From Rhodobacterales bacterium RIFCSPHIGHO2_02_FULL_62_130 (GTDB taxonomy: Bacteria; Pseudomonadota; Alphaproteobacteria; Rhodobacterales; Rhodobacteraceae), in the NCBI GenBank assembly GCA_001828855.1, contig MHZT01000035.1, positions 62,001-126,000 of the forward strand: a stretch of DNA of 64,000 nt. The letters are read 5' to 3'. Of this stretch, positions 53,926 to 62,372 are shown piece by piece (position 1 is the stretch's first letter; each line of letters begins with the position of its first letter). A program made the position numbers and the translations under genes. The notes under the pieces were generated by a model. That model ran no database searches. It had not been told where the DNA came from and was given only the letters and a program-made list of their open reading frames with translations.

Positions 53926-54605
53926 TGCGCGGGCTTGTGACTGCGGTGTTTTGGGTGGCTTGCACGGGCATGGCTGCGGCGAATGTGGCCGAACCTGTGC
54001 AGGACTCTGCTCCGCAGGCTGTCTCTGGCGGCTTTGGCCCGACATTCGGGGAGGCGGTTGCGGCCTATCGCGCGGGCGATGCAGGGGCGGCCTTCGCGCA
54101 ATTTCTGATCCTTGCGCGGCAGGATATGCCGCAGGCGCAGTTCAATCTGGCGTTGCTTTTCCGGGCGGGCGAGGGTGTGCCGCAGAACCGGCGCGAGGCG
54201 CTGTACTGGGCATGGCGGGCGCGGGTCGGCGGGTTGCCGCAGGCCGGAGTGCTGGTGGCCGATCTGGCCCCGACCGTCGATCCCGATCAGCGCGGCGGGC
54301 TGGCCGACCGGCTGCTGGCCGATCTTGCCCCCGCGCGCAATGCCGCAGATGGGCGGATGATCGCGGCCTCGGCCCTGATCGAGGCCGAGTTGCGCCCCGA
54401 ACCGGACGCGGTGCAGGTCTATGTGTGGTATTCGATTGCCGCAGCCCTGTCTGCTGCGGGGGCTGCCACGGCACGGGATGCAAGCTTTGCAGCCCTTTCC
54501 TCCGAAGATCAGGCCGGTGCCGAGGATACCGCCCTGCAAGGGTTTCAGGCGTGGTGCGCGGATGTCACCGTGCCGGTTGCCGCCTGCGATGCGGTGGTGG
54601 ATTAG
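53925..54605 (+). CDS. secreted Sel1-repeat-like protein
   Basis: A 226-residue protein with a signal peptide (residues 1-20, ending GMAAA) and Sel1-like repeats at about 40-110 (AQFNLALLFRAGEGVPQNRREALYWAWRA, of which the middle is the repeat core). Two Cys near the end may form a disulfide. It would act in the periplasm, where Sel1 proteins serve as protein-binding adapters. It is translationally coupled to the NHLP-like gene and so shares its sigma-28-type promoter; a flagellar link is inferred from that. Confidence 0.72.
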   Translation: MRGLVTAVFWVACTGMAAANVAEPVQDSAPQAVSGGFGPTFGEAVAAYRAGDAGAAFAQFLILARQDMPQAQFNLALLFRAGEGVPQNRREALYWAWRARVGGLPQAGVLVADLAPTVDPDQRGGLADRLLADLAPARNAADGRMIAASALIEAELRPEPDAVQVYVWYSIAAALSAAGAATARDASFAALSSEDQAGAEDTALQGFQAWCADVTVPVAACDAVVD

Positions 54606-54639
54606 AAAGGCCCGATCCCGTTGCCGGTTTCGGGCCTTT
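54606..54639. terminator. rho-independent terminator between convergent genes
   Basis: AAAGGCCCGA / TCGGGCCTTT with a 14-base loop; A and T runs at both edges are short. It directly follows the Sel1-repeat gene and precedes the end of the DUF2802-like gene. Confidence 0.7.
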
Positions 54640-54663
54640 GCCTTGCGGTCGGTCCTGAGCAGG

Positions 54664-55050
54664 TCAGTTGTGGCGGAACAGCGCGATGGTGCGGGCAGCG
54701 TCTTCGGAGAGGCCGGTGTTGGCGGCCACTTCGGCGGGGCTTTGGCCGGTGCGGGCAAGGTTGATCGCAGTTTCGATCATCCGCTCGCCCGTCAGCCATT
54801 CCACATCGGCCTTGAGCGCCATGACATCGGCGCCGATGGCGGCCAGCGATTGCGACATCGCTTCGGCTTGCTGCATCATGCCCAGCTCGATCCGTGACAG
54901 GGCGGCGTCGGGCAGGCCGGTGCCATGATCCGGCGTAGCGGCGGTGCGTGCGCGCAGATCGCGCATCATCAGCACAAGGCCGCTGCCGGTGGTTGCCAGA
55001 CCAAGGACGACAATGGCAATCAGCGCCAGCATAGCGGTATCGGAAAACAT
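54664..55050 (-). CDS. DUF2802-like single-span membrane protein
   Basis: A 128-residue protein with one transmembrane helix at about 6-28, a coiled-coil middle part (55-90), and a C-terminal helix pattern ALNLARTG-like (INLARTGQSPAEVAANTGLS) followed by EDAARTIALFRH. That end resembles DUF2802, a family often found beside flagellar and chemotaxis genes. It lies 54 bases after flgM on the same strand, where flgN often sits, but is not FlgN-like. Confidence 0.68.
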   Translation of the reverse strand: MFSDTAMLALIAIVVLGLATTGSGLVLMMRDLRARTAATPDHGTGLPDAALSRIELGMMQQAEAMSQSLAAIGADVMALKADVEWLTGERMIETAINLARTGQSPAEVAANTGLSEDAARTIALFRHN

Positions 55051-55104
55051 GCCAAAGCACTCCTGAGTGTGGTGATCGTGGGGCGATTTGGCAGCCCGCA
55101 GCGG

Positions 55105-55428
55105 TCAGTTGACGGTTTCGTGCCAGGCCTGAAGCATGGCGTCCTTGATGGCATCGACGTTGATCGGGTAATTCCCGCTGGCGATGGCCTGTTTGATCTT
55201 GCCGACCTGCGCCGTATCGATGGGCGGGCCAAGTTTGAGTTCGGCAGGCAGATCAAGTGCGTTGGCGCTGATCGACAGCACGTCGCCGCCTGCGCCCTTG
55301 CTTGGCTGCGGGCGCGCGGTGGCAGCGGTCTGCGCCACTGACGCCCCGTTTGCACCCGCGCCTGCCGCGATGCCCGTGGGGGCGGCGGTTCTGATCTTGC
55401 CTCCAAGGGAGCTGACTGAGTCGACCAT
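55105..55428 (-). CDS. flgM: anti-sigma-28 factor FlgM
   Basis: A 107-residue inhibitor of FliA. The first 55 residues are disordered (Gly/Ala/Thr), and the C-terminal FliA-binding helices include KIKQAIASGNYPINVDAIKD. It is exported through the finished hook, freeing FliA for late genes. It has GGAG before the ATG and a sigma-28 site of its own, which would make a feedback loop. Confidence 0.92.
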   Translation of the reverse strand: MVDSVSSLGGKIRTAAPTGIAAGAGANGASVAQTAATARPQPSKGAGGDVLSISANALDLPAELKLGPPIDTAQVGKIKQAIASGNYPINVDAIKDAMLQAWHETVN

Positions 55429-55451
55429 GTTGAGACCTCCGTTTGCATCAT

Positions 55452-55478
55452 GTAACGGCAGATCTTCAATTTATGTTA
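55452..55478 (-). promoter_or_regulatory. sigma-28 promoter candidate of flgM
   Basis: Minus strand TAAC (55475-55478), 15-base spacer, GCCGTTAC (55452-55459). It overlaps the last codons of flgA and lies 24 bases before flgM. Confidence 0.5.
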
Positions 55479-56197
55479 GGCTGGACGGTGACGATCTGCG
55501 GACCGGCAACGATGGCCCGCATGTCGCGCAGGCTGGACAGGTTGCGAACCAGAACCACATCGCCGATTTCCCCGTCTTGCAGCGCGATCCCTGCCATGCC
55601 GACAGCTATGCCGCCGGATTGAGCGGTGATGGCGACAGGGCCGTCCTTGCGGACCAGATAATCGGGCGCAAGGTGGCGCGGTTGCAGGCTTTGGCCTTGC
55701 CCGAGATTGGTTTTCAGCACCCGACCGACCAAAGCCGCAGGGTCGCTGTAAACGGTGTCGGTGCCAAGGCCTGCCACATCGGCCAGAACCAGATCGCCGG
55801 CCTGCAGGGTAGTGCCTTTGGCCAGAGGATGGGTTAGCACCACGGCGGGGCGGGTGGTGGCGTCGGCTGTCGCACCATCCTTGCGCGTCCAGCCCGCCTT
55901 GGAGGCTTGCAGGCGCAGCGCACGCACCCAATGCGGGGCGGTGCAGGTCAGATCGACGGTGGACCAGTCCCCGTTATGCGCCGTCACGACCGGAACGGTG
56001 GTGCAGGCCGGATAGGCGCGCAGCGGGGCATCGACCCCTTCGGCGGGTTGGCCAGCGGCCCGAAGGGCTGCTGTCACCAGCCGTTGCACCTCGGCCCCGG
56101 AAACGCCGGTGGTGTAGTCGGGCGCGGAAAGTGCCGGAGTGGCAAACGCCATCCCAAGGGTCACTCCCAGCCATGCCATCGGTTTCGCCATCATCAT
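55466..56197 (-). CDS. flgA: P-ring assembly chaperone FlgA
   Basis: About 243 residues, periplasmic, needed to build the P ring around the rod. A signal peptide covers residues 1-25 (ending ATPALSA), and a SAF/ChapFlgA domain fills the C-terminal half (TTLQAGDLVLADV, GQSLQPRHL, GDVVLVRNLSS). Three ATG codons in a row occur at 56197-56189; a GTG at 56251 overlapping the flgT stop is also possible and would add 18 residues before the signal. Confidence 0.9.
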   Translation of the reverse strand: MMMAKPMAWLGVTLGMAFATPALSAPDYTTGVSGAEVQRLVTAALRAAGQPAEGVDAPLRAYPACTTVPVVTAHNGDWSTVDLTCTAPHWVRALRLQASKAGWTRKDGATADATTRPAVVLTHPLAKGTTLQAGDLVLADVAGLGTDTVYSDPAALVGRVLKTNLGQGQSLQPRHLAPDYLVRKDGPVAITAQSGGIAVGMAGIALQDGEIGDVVLVRNLSSLRDMRAIVAGPQIVTVQPNIN

Positions 56198-56247
56198 TGT
56201 TCCAGTCGCAACCCTGTTCACATCCCGAATTGCAAGAAGCGTGCCGG

Positions 56248-57345
56248 TCACGATCCGTTGCCATCGGTTTGCACAAATCGCACGGGGCGACCTGCGAAGG
56301 AGCGCGGCGACAGCGTCGGGTCCAGCGGGCGCAGCCTGGCCGAGCGGTTGGACAGATCAACCACCTCAAGCAGTTGGGTGCTGGCGTCGGCATCGGCGGT
56401 AAAGGCGATGCTGCCCGCCGTCAGGCCATTGGCGCGGCCCACCGGCACCGTAATCACCCCGCCCGAAAGGGCCAGCCGCGCCACCACCGGCGCACAGGAG
56501 GCGCGGGTCAGCAGATCCTCCATCTGCGCCTTCAGCCCCTTGGTCAGCTTGGCCGTCAGGTGCAGGCGGTCTTTGGTGACAAGCGGAGTCAGGCTGCCGA
56601 ACACCACATTCGAGGGCAGCGCCACATCGCGGGCAAAATTTGCCGTGATCCGGTTGCCCAGATGCCCGACCAGATCAAGGCGGATTTCCATGCGGATCGC
56701 CGATCCGGTGGCGGTCGGCTCCATCCCGATCCGCAGCGTGGGGGCATAGGCATATTCGCCCTCGCCAAGCCGGTTCGAGCCGCGGGTCAGCGCGGCATAG
56801 TCAAAGGCATCCTCGGCAGCGCTGCCCGAAACGGGCATCGCGCGGTCCGAGACGCGTTGCAGCCGGACCTGCGGGTTTTCAGACAGTTGCTCCAGCAGAT
56901 CGTTTACCAGGCTTTGCGCCATCTGTTCGGTCCATGCAGGGGCTTGCGGGGCCACTCGGATTTCGGCCGGATAGGCGGTGACCAGCAGGGTTTGCCGCGC
57001 AAGGCAACCATCGGCCTGCGCCACGCCAATCTTGGCGCGGATGGTCACGCGCCATTCGTCGCCGGTTTGGGTTTCCGACAGGATTTTCAGACCCAGCACC
57101 CGCCCGACGGGGCGCACTATGGCCACATCAGAGGTGATGACGCTTTTGCTCATGGCGGTGTGGCCGGAAACTTCCGCCCCGCCTGCCAAAGCTGCGGCAT
57201 AGACCGCATCGGCCAGCGCACGGCGGCGGGCCGAGCCTGCATCCTCGGCCCCCGACTGGATCGCGGACCCCGTGACATCGACCATCACCGAAGGCGCGGC
57301 CATTGCCATCGCAGGCAGCATCAGGGCAAGGATCAGGCGCATCAT
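56248..57345 (-). CDS. flgT: flagellar H-ring protein FlgT
   Basis: A 365-residue periplasmic protein. Signal peptide 1-16 (ending AMAMA). Residues about 20-110 match the FlgT N-terminal domain (RRRALADAVYAAALAGGAEV, then GLKILSETQTGDEWRVTI), and the middle and C-terminal regions follow in FlgT order. FlgT forms the H ring of Vibrio flagella, and a distant homologue in R. sphaeroides binds MotB and FliL and is needed for rotation. It is 2 bases after flgP. Confidence 0.85.
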   Translation of the reverse strand: MMRLILALMLPAMAMAAPSVMVDVTGSAIQSGAEDAGSARRRALADAVYAAALAGGAEVSGHTAMSKSVITSDVAIVRPVGRVLGLKILSETQTGDEWRVTIRAKIGVAQADGCLARQTLLVTAYPAEIRVAPQAPAWTEQMAQSLVNDLLEQLSENPQVRLQRVSDRAMPVSGSAAEDAFDYAALTRGSNRLGEGEYAYAPTLRIGMEPTATGSAIRMEIRLDLVGHLGNRITANFARDVALPSNVVFGSLTPLVTKDRLHLTAKLTKGLKAQMEDLLTRASCAPVVARLALSGGVITVPVGRANGLTAGSIAFTADADASTQLLEVVDLSNRSARLRPLDPTLSPRSFAGRPVRFVQTDGNGS

Positions 57346-57347
57346 GG

Positions 57348-57923
57348 TCAGACCTGCCCCCGCAGCGCGCGGACCAGATAGGCCAGAGTATCGGCGCTGA
57401 TGGACAGGATCACCTCGTAGCTGTCGCTGCCGGTGGGCTGGATCGAGACGGTTTTCGCGCCGCGCAGGGTGCCATCGACCAGCGCCTGCAGGCTGTCGCT
57501 TTGCACGACGGCCTGCGACACCGTGGTTTCGGCCGTCAGGCGGATGCCGTGGATCTGTTCGACCAGATCGCGCATCGCGTCAAGCCGCGCGGCGCGCATC
57601 GCCATGAGACGCTTTTCGTTATGGGTCTTGCCGGGCTGGCCGGAAACCTGCGCGTAGCCGTGGCCGGTCAGGGCGGGGGTGCCTTGGTTGGCCACTTGCA
57701 CCGGCGCATAGGGCTGTGCGGCTGCCATTGTCGCGGGTGTTGCGGCAGCGGGGGGAGGGTCCATCGCGTCGGCGGCATCAAGGCTATCCTTGGCGGCGGC
57801 CAGTTGCACGGTTTCGGCGCGGGCATCCAGCGGCAGGCTGTCAGAGGCGCTGCGCGGGCCTGACGCGCAGGCGGCCAGCACCAGCAGCAGGGCCGCGGCG
57901 GGGAAACGGGGAAGGGCGGTCAC
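57348..57923 (-). CDS. flgP: flagellar outer-membrane lipoprotein FlgP
   Basis: A 191-residue lipoprotein (lipobox LAAC, about 16-19). Residues 85-190 form the FlgP/LPP20-type domain: LTGHGYAQVSGQPG, then KRLMAMRAARLDAMRDLVEQ and the strand region SYEVILSI. In Vibrio and Campylobacter FlgP builds a disk or ring at the outer membrane. The start is GTG at 57923 with GGAG 8 bases upstream. It heads the flgP-flgT-flgA operon behind a perfect sigma-54 site. Confidence 0.87.
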   Translation of the reverse strand: MTALPRFPAAALLLVLAACASGPRSASDSLPLDARAETVQLAAAKDSLDAADAMDPPPAAATPATMAAAQPYAPVQVANQGTPALTGHGYAQVSGQPGKTHNEKRLMAMRAARLDAMRDLVEQIHGIRLTAETTVSQAVVQSDSLQALVDGTLRGAKTVSIQPTGSDSYEVILSISADTLAYLVRALRGQV

Positions 57924-57974
57924 GGCGGATACTCCGGTTGGGACATCGGGGGCGGCAAGGATTTGACTGCTGCC

Positions 57975-57990
57975 TGCAAAGCCCGTGCCA
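57975..57990 (-). promoter_or_regulatory. sigma-54 promoter of flgP-flgT-flgA
   Basis: Minus strand TGGCACG-N4-TTGCA, a perfect match, 52 bases before the flgP start. Confidence 0.85.
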
Positions 57991-58038
57991 GCCAGCCGGG
58001 CTGCGCTGCGAAAACCCGCATGTCAGACCGGTCGCAAC

Positions 58039-58168
58039 GGTGCGTGGCAAGCACGCACCCTACCCCCGTGCCTGCGGGGCCTGTGCATCATCTTGGCCCA
58101 AATACTCCCGCCGGAGGCTTCCGTGGCTGGCGGCAGGAGCCTCCGGCGGGAGTATTTGGGCCAAGATG
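58039..58168. repeat. compound palindromic repeat with 30-bp perfect arms
   Basis: A small hairpin GGTGCGTG / CACGCACC (58039-58059) is followed by a perfect 30-base inverted repeat, 58089-58118 against 58139-58168, with a 20-base loop. The left arm begins CATCTTGGCCC and ends CCGCCGGAGGC. The same 30 bases occur at 14035-14064. It lies between two divergent sigma-54 promoters. Confidence 0.9.
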
Positions 58169-58218
58169 AAATCCAATGCGGTTGAAGTTGGTCGCAGGCT
58201 GCTGGGGGGGGCGGTCTG

Positions 58219-58234
58219 CTGGCACGGCTTTTGC
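58219..58234 (+). promoter_or_regulatory. sigma-54 promoter of flhA-flhF-fliA
   Basis: TGGCACG-N4-TTGCA, a perfect match, 78 bases before flhA. Confidence 0.85.
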
Positions 58235-58311
58235 AGGTCTTGTCCCGAGACTTGTCCGAAAGGCCGACAGATGCAGCACCAGACCAAGACCGAAACCCGA
58301 GAGGCCACCGC

Positions 58312-60477
58312 ATGAGCAGCGCGCCGACGATGGGGTCATTGGGCCGTCAGGCTGGCGGGTTTGTGCTGCCTTTGGGGATTCTGGCCATGCTGGCCATGAT
58401 GATCCTGCCGCTGCCGACTGTCCTTCTGGACATGTTCTTTGTCGGCAACATCCTGTTTTCCCTGCTGATCCTGATGGTGGCGCTGCACAGCTATCGCCCG
58501 CTGGATTTCTCGTCCTTTCCGTCGGTGCTGCTGTTCCTGACCATCCTGCGGCTGGCGCTGTCGGTAGCCTCGACCCGCATGGTGCTGGGTGATGGCCATA
58601 CCGGCGAGGCGGCGGCGGGCAAGGTGATCGAGGCCTTCGGCAATGTGGTGATCGCAGGCAACTTTGTGGTCGGGCTGATCGTGTTCACCATTCTGGTCAT
58701 CATCAACATGATCGTGATCACCAAGGGTGCGGGTCGTGTGTCGGAAGTTTCGGCGCGTTTTACGCTGGATGCCATGCCGGGCAAGCAGATGGCCATCGAT
58801 GCCGATCTGAGCGCGGGGCTGATGTCGCCTGAAGACGCGAAAATCCGCCGCGCCGAAGTGGCTGCCGAGGCGGATTTCTACGGCTCGATGGATGGTGCGT
58901 CCAAGTTCGTGAAGGGCGACGCGATTGCGGGCATCCTTATTCTGGCGATCAACATCATCGGCGGGATTCTGATTGGCACGGTCCAGCACGGGCTGTCCTT
59001 TGCCGAGGCTGCCGAGACTTATGTGGTGCTGTCGGTTGGTGACGGTCTTGTGGCGCAGATCCCTGCGCTGCTGCTGTCGATTGCCACGGCTGTGATCGTG
59101 ACGCGGTCCACCACCTCGTCCGATATGGGCGCGATGATCGGCAAGCAGTTGAACATCCAGCGGGCCTGGATTCCGGTGGCTGCCGTTCTGGCGATCATCG
59201 GCGTGGTGCCGGGGATGCCCAATGTGATGTTCCTGATTGCTGCGGCTGTTGCTGGGGCATTTGCGTGGATGGGGTCCAGTGCGGCCAAGGGCGGGGCCAA
59301 GGCGGCGAGCGGCCCTGCGCCTGCGGGGCAAAGCACCGGTGCCGTTGTGCCTCCGGCAGGGACCGACTCTTCGGCGGATACCGATCCGGGTGTGACGCCG
59401 GACGAGGTGACCGACCTTGCGCCATTGTCCTTGCAGATCGGCTATGGACTGATTTCGCTGGCGGGCGAGGGCGGCGGCGCGTTGGTGCAGCGTATCACCG
59501 GTGTGCGGCGCGAGGTGTCCAAGGCGATGGGCTTTGTGGTGCCGGGCGTGCGCATCCGTGACGATCTGGCCTTGCAGCCCAACCAATACCGCATCCGCAT
59601 CGGCCAGACCATTGTGGCCGAGGACTCTATCCACCCCGAGCGCAAGCTGGCGATCCCCGGTGCGCGATCCACGCGCAAGCTGCGCGGGATCGAGGTGAAG
59701 GACCCAAGCTTTGGTCTGGATGCCGTCTGGATTCTGCCGCACCAGCAGGCCGAGGCAGAGGCCGATGATCAGGTCGTGGTTGAACCGGAATCGGTGATCG
59801 CCACCCATCTGGGGCAAATCCTGCAAAAGCATGCGGGCAGCCTGATCGGGCCGGACGAGGTGCAGGCGCTGCTGGATGCGCTGGGCAATGTGGCGCCGAC
59901 CTTGGTCGCGTCGGTCGTGCCGAAACTGGTGCCGCTGCATGTGCTGACCTCGGTTCTGCGCGCCCTCTTGGCCGAACGTATCCCCGTGTCCGACATGCGC
60001 CGGATTCTGGAGGGGCTGGCCAATCTGGCGGGCAAGGGCCTGTCCGCGCAGGACATGGCCGAGGCGCTGCGCCCCACGCTGATCCCGTTGTTGTTCCAGC
60101 AATTGTTCCCGCTGTCGCAGGCGCTGCCTTTGATCACTTTGGAACCCGAGTTGGAACAGATCTTGCTTCGTGCTCGTAGACCCAACGCGGAAGACACGCT
60201 GATGATCGACACCAAGCTTGGAAATCTTGTGCTGACCGGCCTTGCCGCTGCCCAAGAGGATGCCATCGCCCAAGGCCGTCAGGCGATGGTGGTGGTGGCC
60301 GTGGGTCTGCGCCGTGCACTTGCCAACTATATCCGCCCGCATCTGCCCGATGTTCTGGTGCTTGGCCTGAACGAGCTGACCGAGACCCGCCGCGTCGAGG
60401 TGTTCCGCACCATCGGCGGCCCGGCCAGCCTGCCGCGCATGTCGCCTGCCGCTGGCAGCAAACCCGAAGCAAGGTAA
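58312..60477 (+). CDS. flhA: flagellar export gate protein FlhA
   Basis: A 721-residue export-gate protein with about eight transmembrane helices in the first 330 residues and a large cytoplasmic domain that docks chaperone-substrate complexes. The FHIPEP region is seen as PALLLSIATAVIVTRS and the conserved cytoplasmic loop as DAMPGKQMAIDADLSAG. The ATG at 58312 follows GAGAGG; upstream in-frame residues overlap the promoter. Confidence 0.96.
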   Translation: MSSAPTMGSLGRQAGGFVLPLGILAMLAMMILPLPTVLLDMFFVGNILFSLLILMVALHSYRPLDFSSFPSVLLFLTILRLALSVASTRMVLGDGHTGEAAAGKVIEAFGNVVIAGNFVVGLIVFTILVIINMIVITKGAGRVSEVSARFTLDAMPGKQMAIDADLSAGLMSPEDAKIRRAEVAAEADFYGSMDGASKFVKGDAIAGILILAINIIGGILIGTVQHGLSFAEAAETYVVLSVGDGLVAQIPALLLSIATAVIVTRSTTSSDMGAMIGKQLNIQRAWIPVAAVLAIIGVVPGMPNVMFLIAAAVAGAFAWMGSSAAKGGAKAASGPAPAGQSTGAVVPPAGTDSSADTDPGVTPDEVTDLAPLSLQIGYGLISLAGEGGGALVQRITGVRREVSKAMGFVVPGVRIRDDLALQPNQYRIRIGQTIVAEDSIHPERKLAIPGARSTRKLRGIEVKDPSFGLDAVWILPHQQAEAEADDQVVVEPESVIATHLGQILQKHAGSLIGPDEVQALLDALGNVAPTLVASVVPKLVPLHVLTSVLRALLAERIPVSDMRRILEGLANLAGKGLSAQDMAEALRPTLIPLLFQQLFPLSQALPLITLEPELEQILLRARRPNAEDTLMIDTKLGNLVLTGLAAAQEDAIAQGRQAMVVVAVGLRRALANYIRPHLPDVLVLGLNELTETRRVEVFRTIGGPASLPRMSPAAGSKPEAR

Positions 60478-60483
60478 CCCATC

Positions 60484-61551
60484 ATGTCCACGATCGTCGT
60501 CCGCGCGCCTGACAGCGCCCAAGCTATGGAAGAGGTTCTGCGCCGTCTGGGGGCCGATGCCTTTATCCTGTCCACGACGCAATCCAACGGGCAGGTGGAA
60601 ATCCGCGCCACGTCCGAGGCCGCGCCGCGCCGTCCCGTGGTCACGGCCTTTGCCGATGCGCTGCGCGCCAAGGTGGATGCGCCCGCGCTGCCCGCACGGC
60701 TGCATATGCAGATGTCTGCGGCGGGCGGATTGGATCTGACTGCGCTGGAAGAACGCCTGCGCGAAGATTTCCTGCCCGATGTCTCGATGCCTCATCCGGT
60801 GGTCAATCCGGCGACGCGGCTGATCCTTGTGGGTCCGGCGGGCGGGGGCAAATCGATGCTGGCCGCGCGTCTGGCGGCGGCGATCATGCGGGCAGGACGG
60901 GGGCGGCGGCCACGGCTGATCCAGCCCTTGCAGGGCGCGCAACTGGCCGAGGACCGCCTGCGCGGATGGGCGCGGTTGATGGGTCTGCTGGTAGAGCGTC
61001 CGCAACTGGACGATCTGACCCGCAGCCCCGACTGGCTGCCCGATGACGAGGAATTCCCGCAGATCGTCGATATGTCCGATCTGCCCGATGTGACCCCCGA
61101 CCAAGTGGCCGAACTGGCCGCGCCGCAGGGATCGCAAGTGATGCTGGTGCTGCCCTTGGGTCTAAGTGCGCGGCGGATTGCGGCGCTGGTGCGGCCTTGG
61201 GTCTGGCTTGGGCCGCACCTGTGCCTGACCCGTCTGGACGAGGCCGACCCTGCGCCGGAAGAGCTGGCCGCGCTGGTCGATCTTGGGTTGCCTCTTGGCC
61301 TGATTGCCGGAGGTGCGGGATTGCTGGATGCGCTGCACCGCCCCACCATCGCCGATCTGCGCCATTGGGCGGAAGGCTGGTGGCGTGATGCCGCTTTGGC
61401 CTCAATTCCGGCGGCCCCCGTTCCTGTGGCAAAGCCTGTCGGCCCTGCCCTGCCTGCTGCCGAAAAGCCCGCAAACCTGCTGCTTGATCCGGCTGCCATA
61501 CTGGCCGCGCGCCTTGCGGCACCTGAATTCATGGATCGGGGGATTGCATGA
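60484..61551 (+). CDS. flhF: FlhF-like SRP-type GTPase, degenerate
   Basis: A 355-residue protein. The N-terminal segment DAFILSTTQSNGQVEIRA matches FlhF, and a P-loop GPAGGGKS (about residues 117-124) and LTRLDEADP (in place of TKLDE) remain of the SRP GTPase fold. The DTAGR motif expected between them is not present, so GTP hydrolysis may be lost. FlhF marks the place where the flagellum is built. It lies between flhA and fliA as in many bacteria; no flhG follows. Confidence 0.82.
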   Translation: MSTIVVRAPDSAQAMEEVLRRLGADAFILSTTQSNGQVEIRATSEAAPRRPVVTAFADALRAKVDAPALPARLHMQMSAAGGLDLTALEERLREDFLPDVSMPHPVVNPATRLILVGPAGGGKSMLAARLAAAIMRAGRGRRPRLIQPLQGAQLAEDRLRGWARLMGLLVERPQLDDLTRSPDWLPDDEEFPQIVDMSDLPDVTPDQVAELAAPQGSQVMLVLPLGLSARRIAALVRPWVWLGPHLCLTRLDEADPAPEELAALVDLGLPLGLIAGGAGLLDALHRPTIADLRHWAEGWWRDAALASIPAAPVPVAKPVGPALPAAEKPANLLLDPAAILAARLAAPEFMDRGIA

Positions 61552-62279
61552 TGATGCACACACGCTCCTATGCCGCAATGGCCAGCACATCACCCGAACG
61601 GCTGGTGGCCGATCACCTTAATCTGGTCCGCAAGATTGCATGGCACACCCATGGCCGCGTCGGCCGCCGGATCGAGATCGAAGACCTGATGCAGGCCGGT
61701 TTCGTCGGGCTGGTCGATGCCAGCCACCGCTATGAACCCAAACCGGGGGTGACGTTCGGGGCCTATGCCGCGATCCGTATCCGGGGCGCGATGATCGACC
61801 ATCTGCGCGCCAATTCCAGCCTGACGCGGGCCTCGATGGCGATGCAGCAGACGATCAGAACGACGACGCACAAGCTGGAGGGCAAGCTGATGCGCGCGCC
61901 CACGCCGCCGGAAATCGCCGAGGCGCTGGGCATGACGATGGCGGATTTTGAAGCCGCCAGTTCCGAGATTGCCGCCTCGCAGGTGCAATCGCTGGACGAG
62001 GTTTACACCGACACCTCGGGGTTGTTCGGCGATAACGGACCCGGTGTGGAAGAAAAGCTGATGGCGGGCGACCTGAAACGGCTTCTGCGCGAGGCGCTGA
62101 CCCGCCTGCCGGAACGCGAGGCGCTGGTGTTGCAACTGTATTATGTCGAGGAACTGAACGTCTACGAAATCGCCGAAGTGCTGGATGTGACCACGGGGCG
62201 GGTTTCCCAGATCAAGAAAAGCGCAGTGGAAAAGCTGCAAAAGACCATCGCGGAATTGCAGGGCGAAAGCGTGGGTTAA
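61548..62279 (+). CDS. fliA: flagellar sigma-28 factor FliA
   Basis: A 243-residue sigma factor that directs late flagellar genes. Region 2 holds IEDLMQAGFVGLVDA and YAAIRIRGAMIDHLR; region 3 holds RAPTPPEIAEALGM; region 4 holds VYEIAEVLDVTTGRVSQIKKSAVEKL. It overlaps flhF by 4 bases (ATGA), so it is made from the sigma-54 promoter before flhA. FlgM, its inhibitor, is encoded 6 kb away. Confidence 0.96.
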   Translation: MMMHTRSYAAMASTSPERLVADHLNLVRKIAWHTHGRVGRRIEIEDLMQAGFVGLVDASHRYEPKPGVTFGAYAAIRIRGAMIDHLRANSSLTRASMAMQQTIRTTTHKLEGKLMRAPTPPEIAEALGMTMADFEAASSEIAASQVQSLDEVYTDTSGLFGDNGPGVEEKLMAGDLKRLLREALTRLPEREALVLQLYYVEELNVYEIAEVLDVTTGRVSQIKKSAVEKLQKTIAELQGESVG

Positions 62280-62309
62280 GCCGCGCCGCATCCCTGCCTG
62301 AAACCGGAA

Positions 62310-62342
62310 AAGCCCGCCTTTGCGATCTGCAAAGGCGGGCTT
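62310..62342. terminator. bidirectional rho-independent terminator
   Basis: AAGCCCGCCTTTGC / GCAAAGGCGGGCTT with a 5-base loop, between the convergent fliA and 418-residue genes. Confidence 0.92.
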
Positions 62343-62372
62343 CTTGAATCTTAGGTCGGCTGGCGCGCGGGG

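Noticed and set aside
58336-61137. 933-codon open frame on the minus strand
   Set aside because: Antisense to flhA and flhF, His/Gln/Arg-rich, no domain. A shadow frame.
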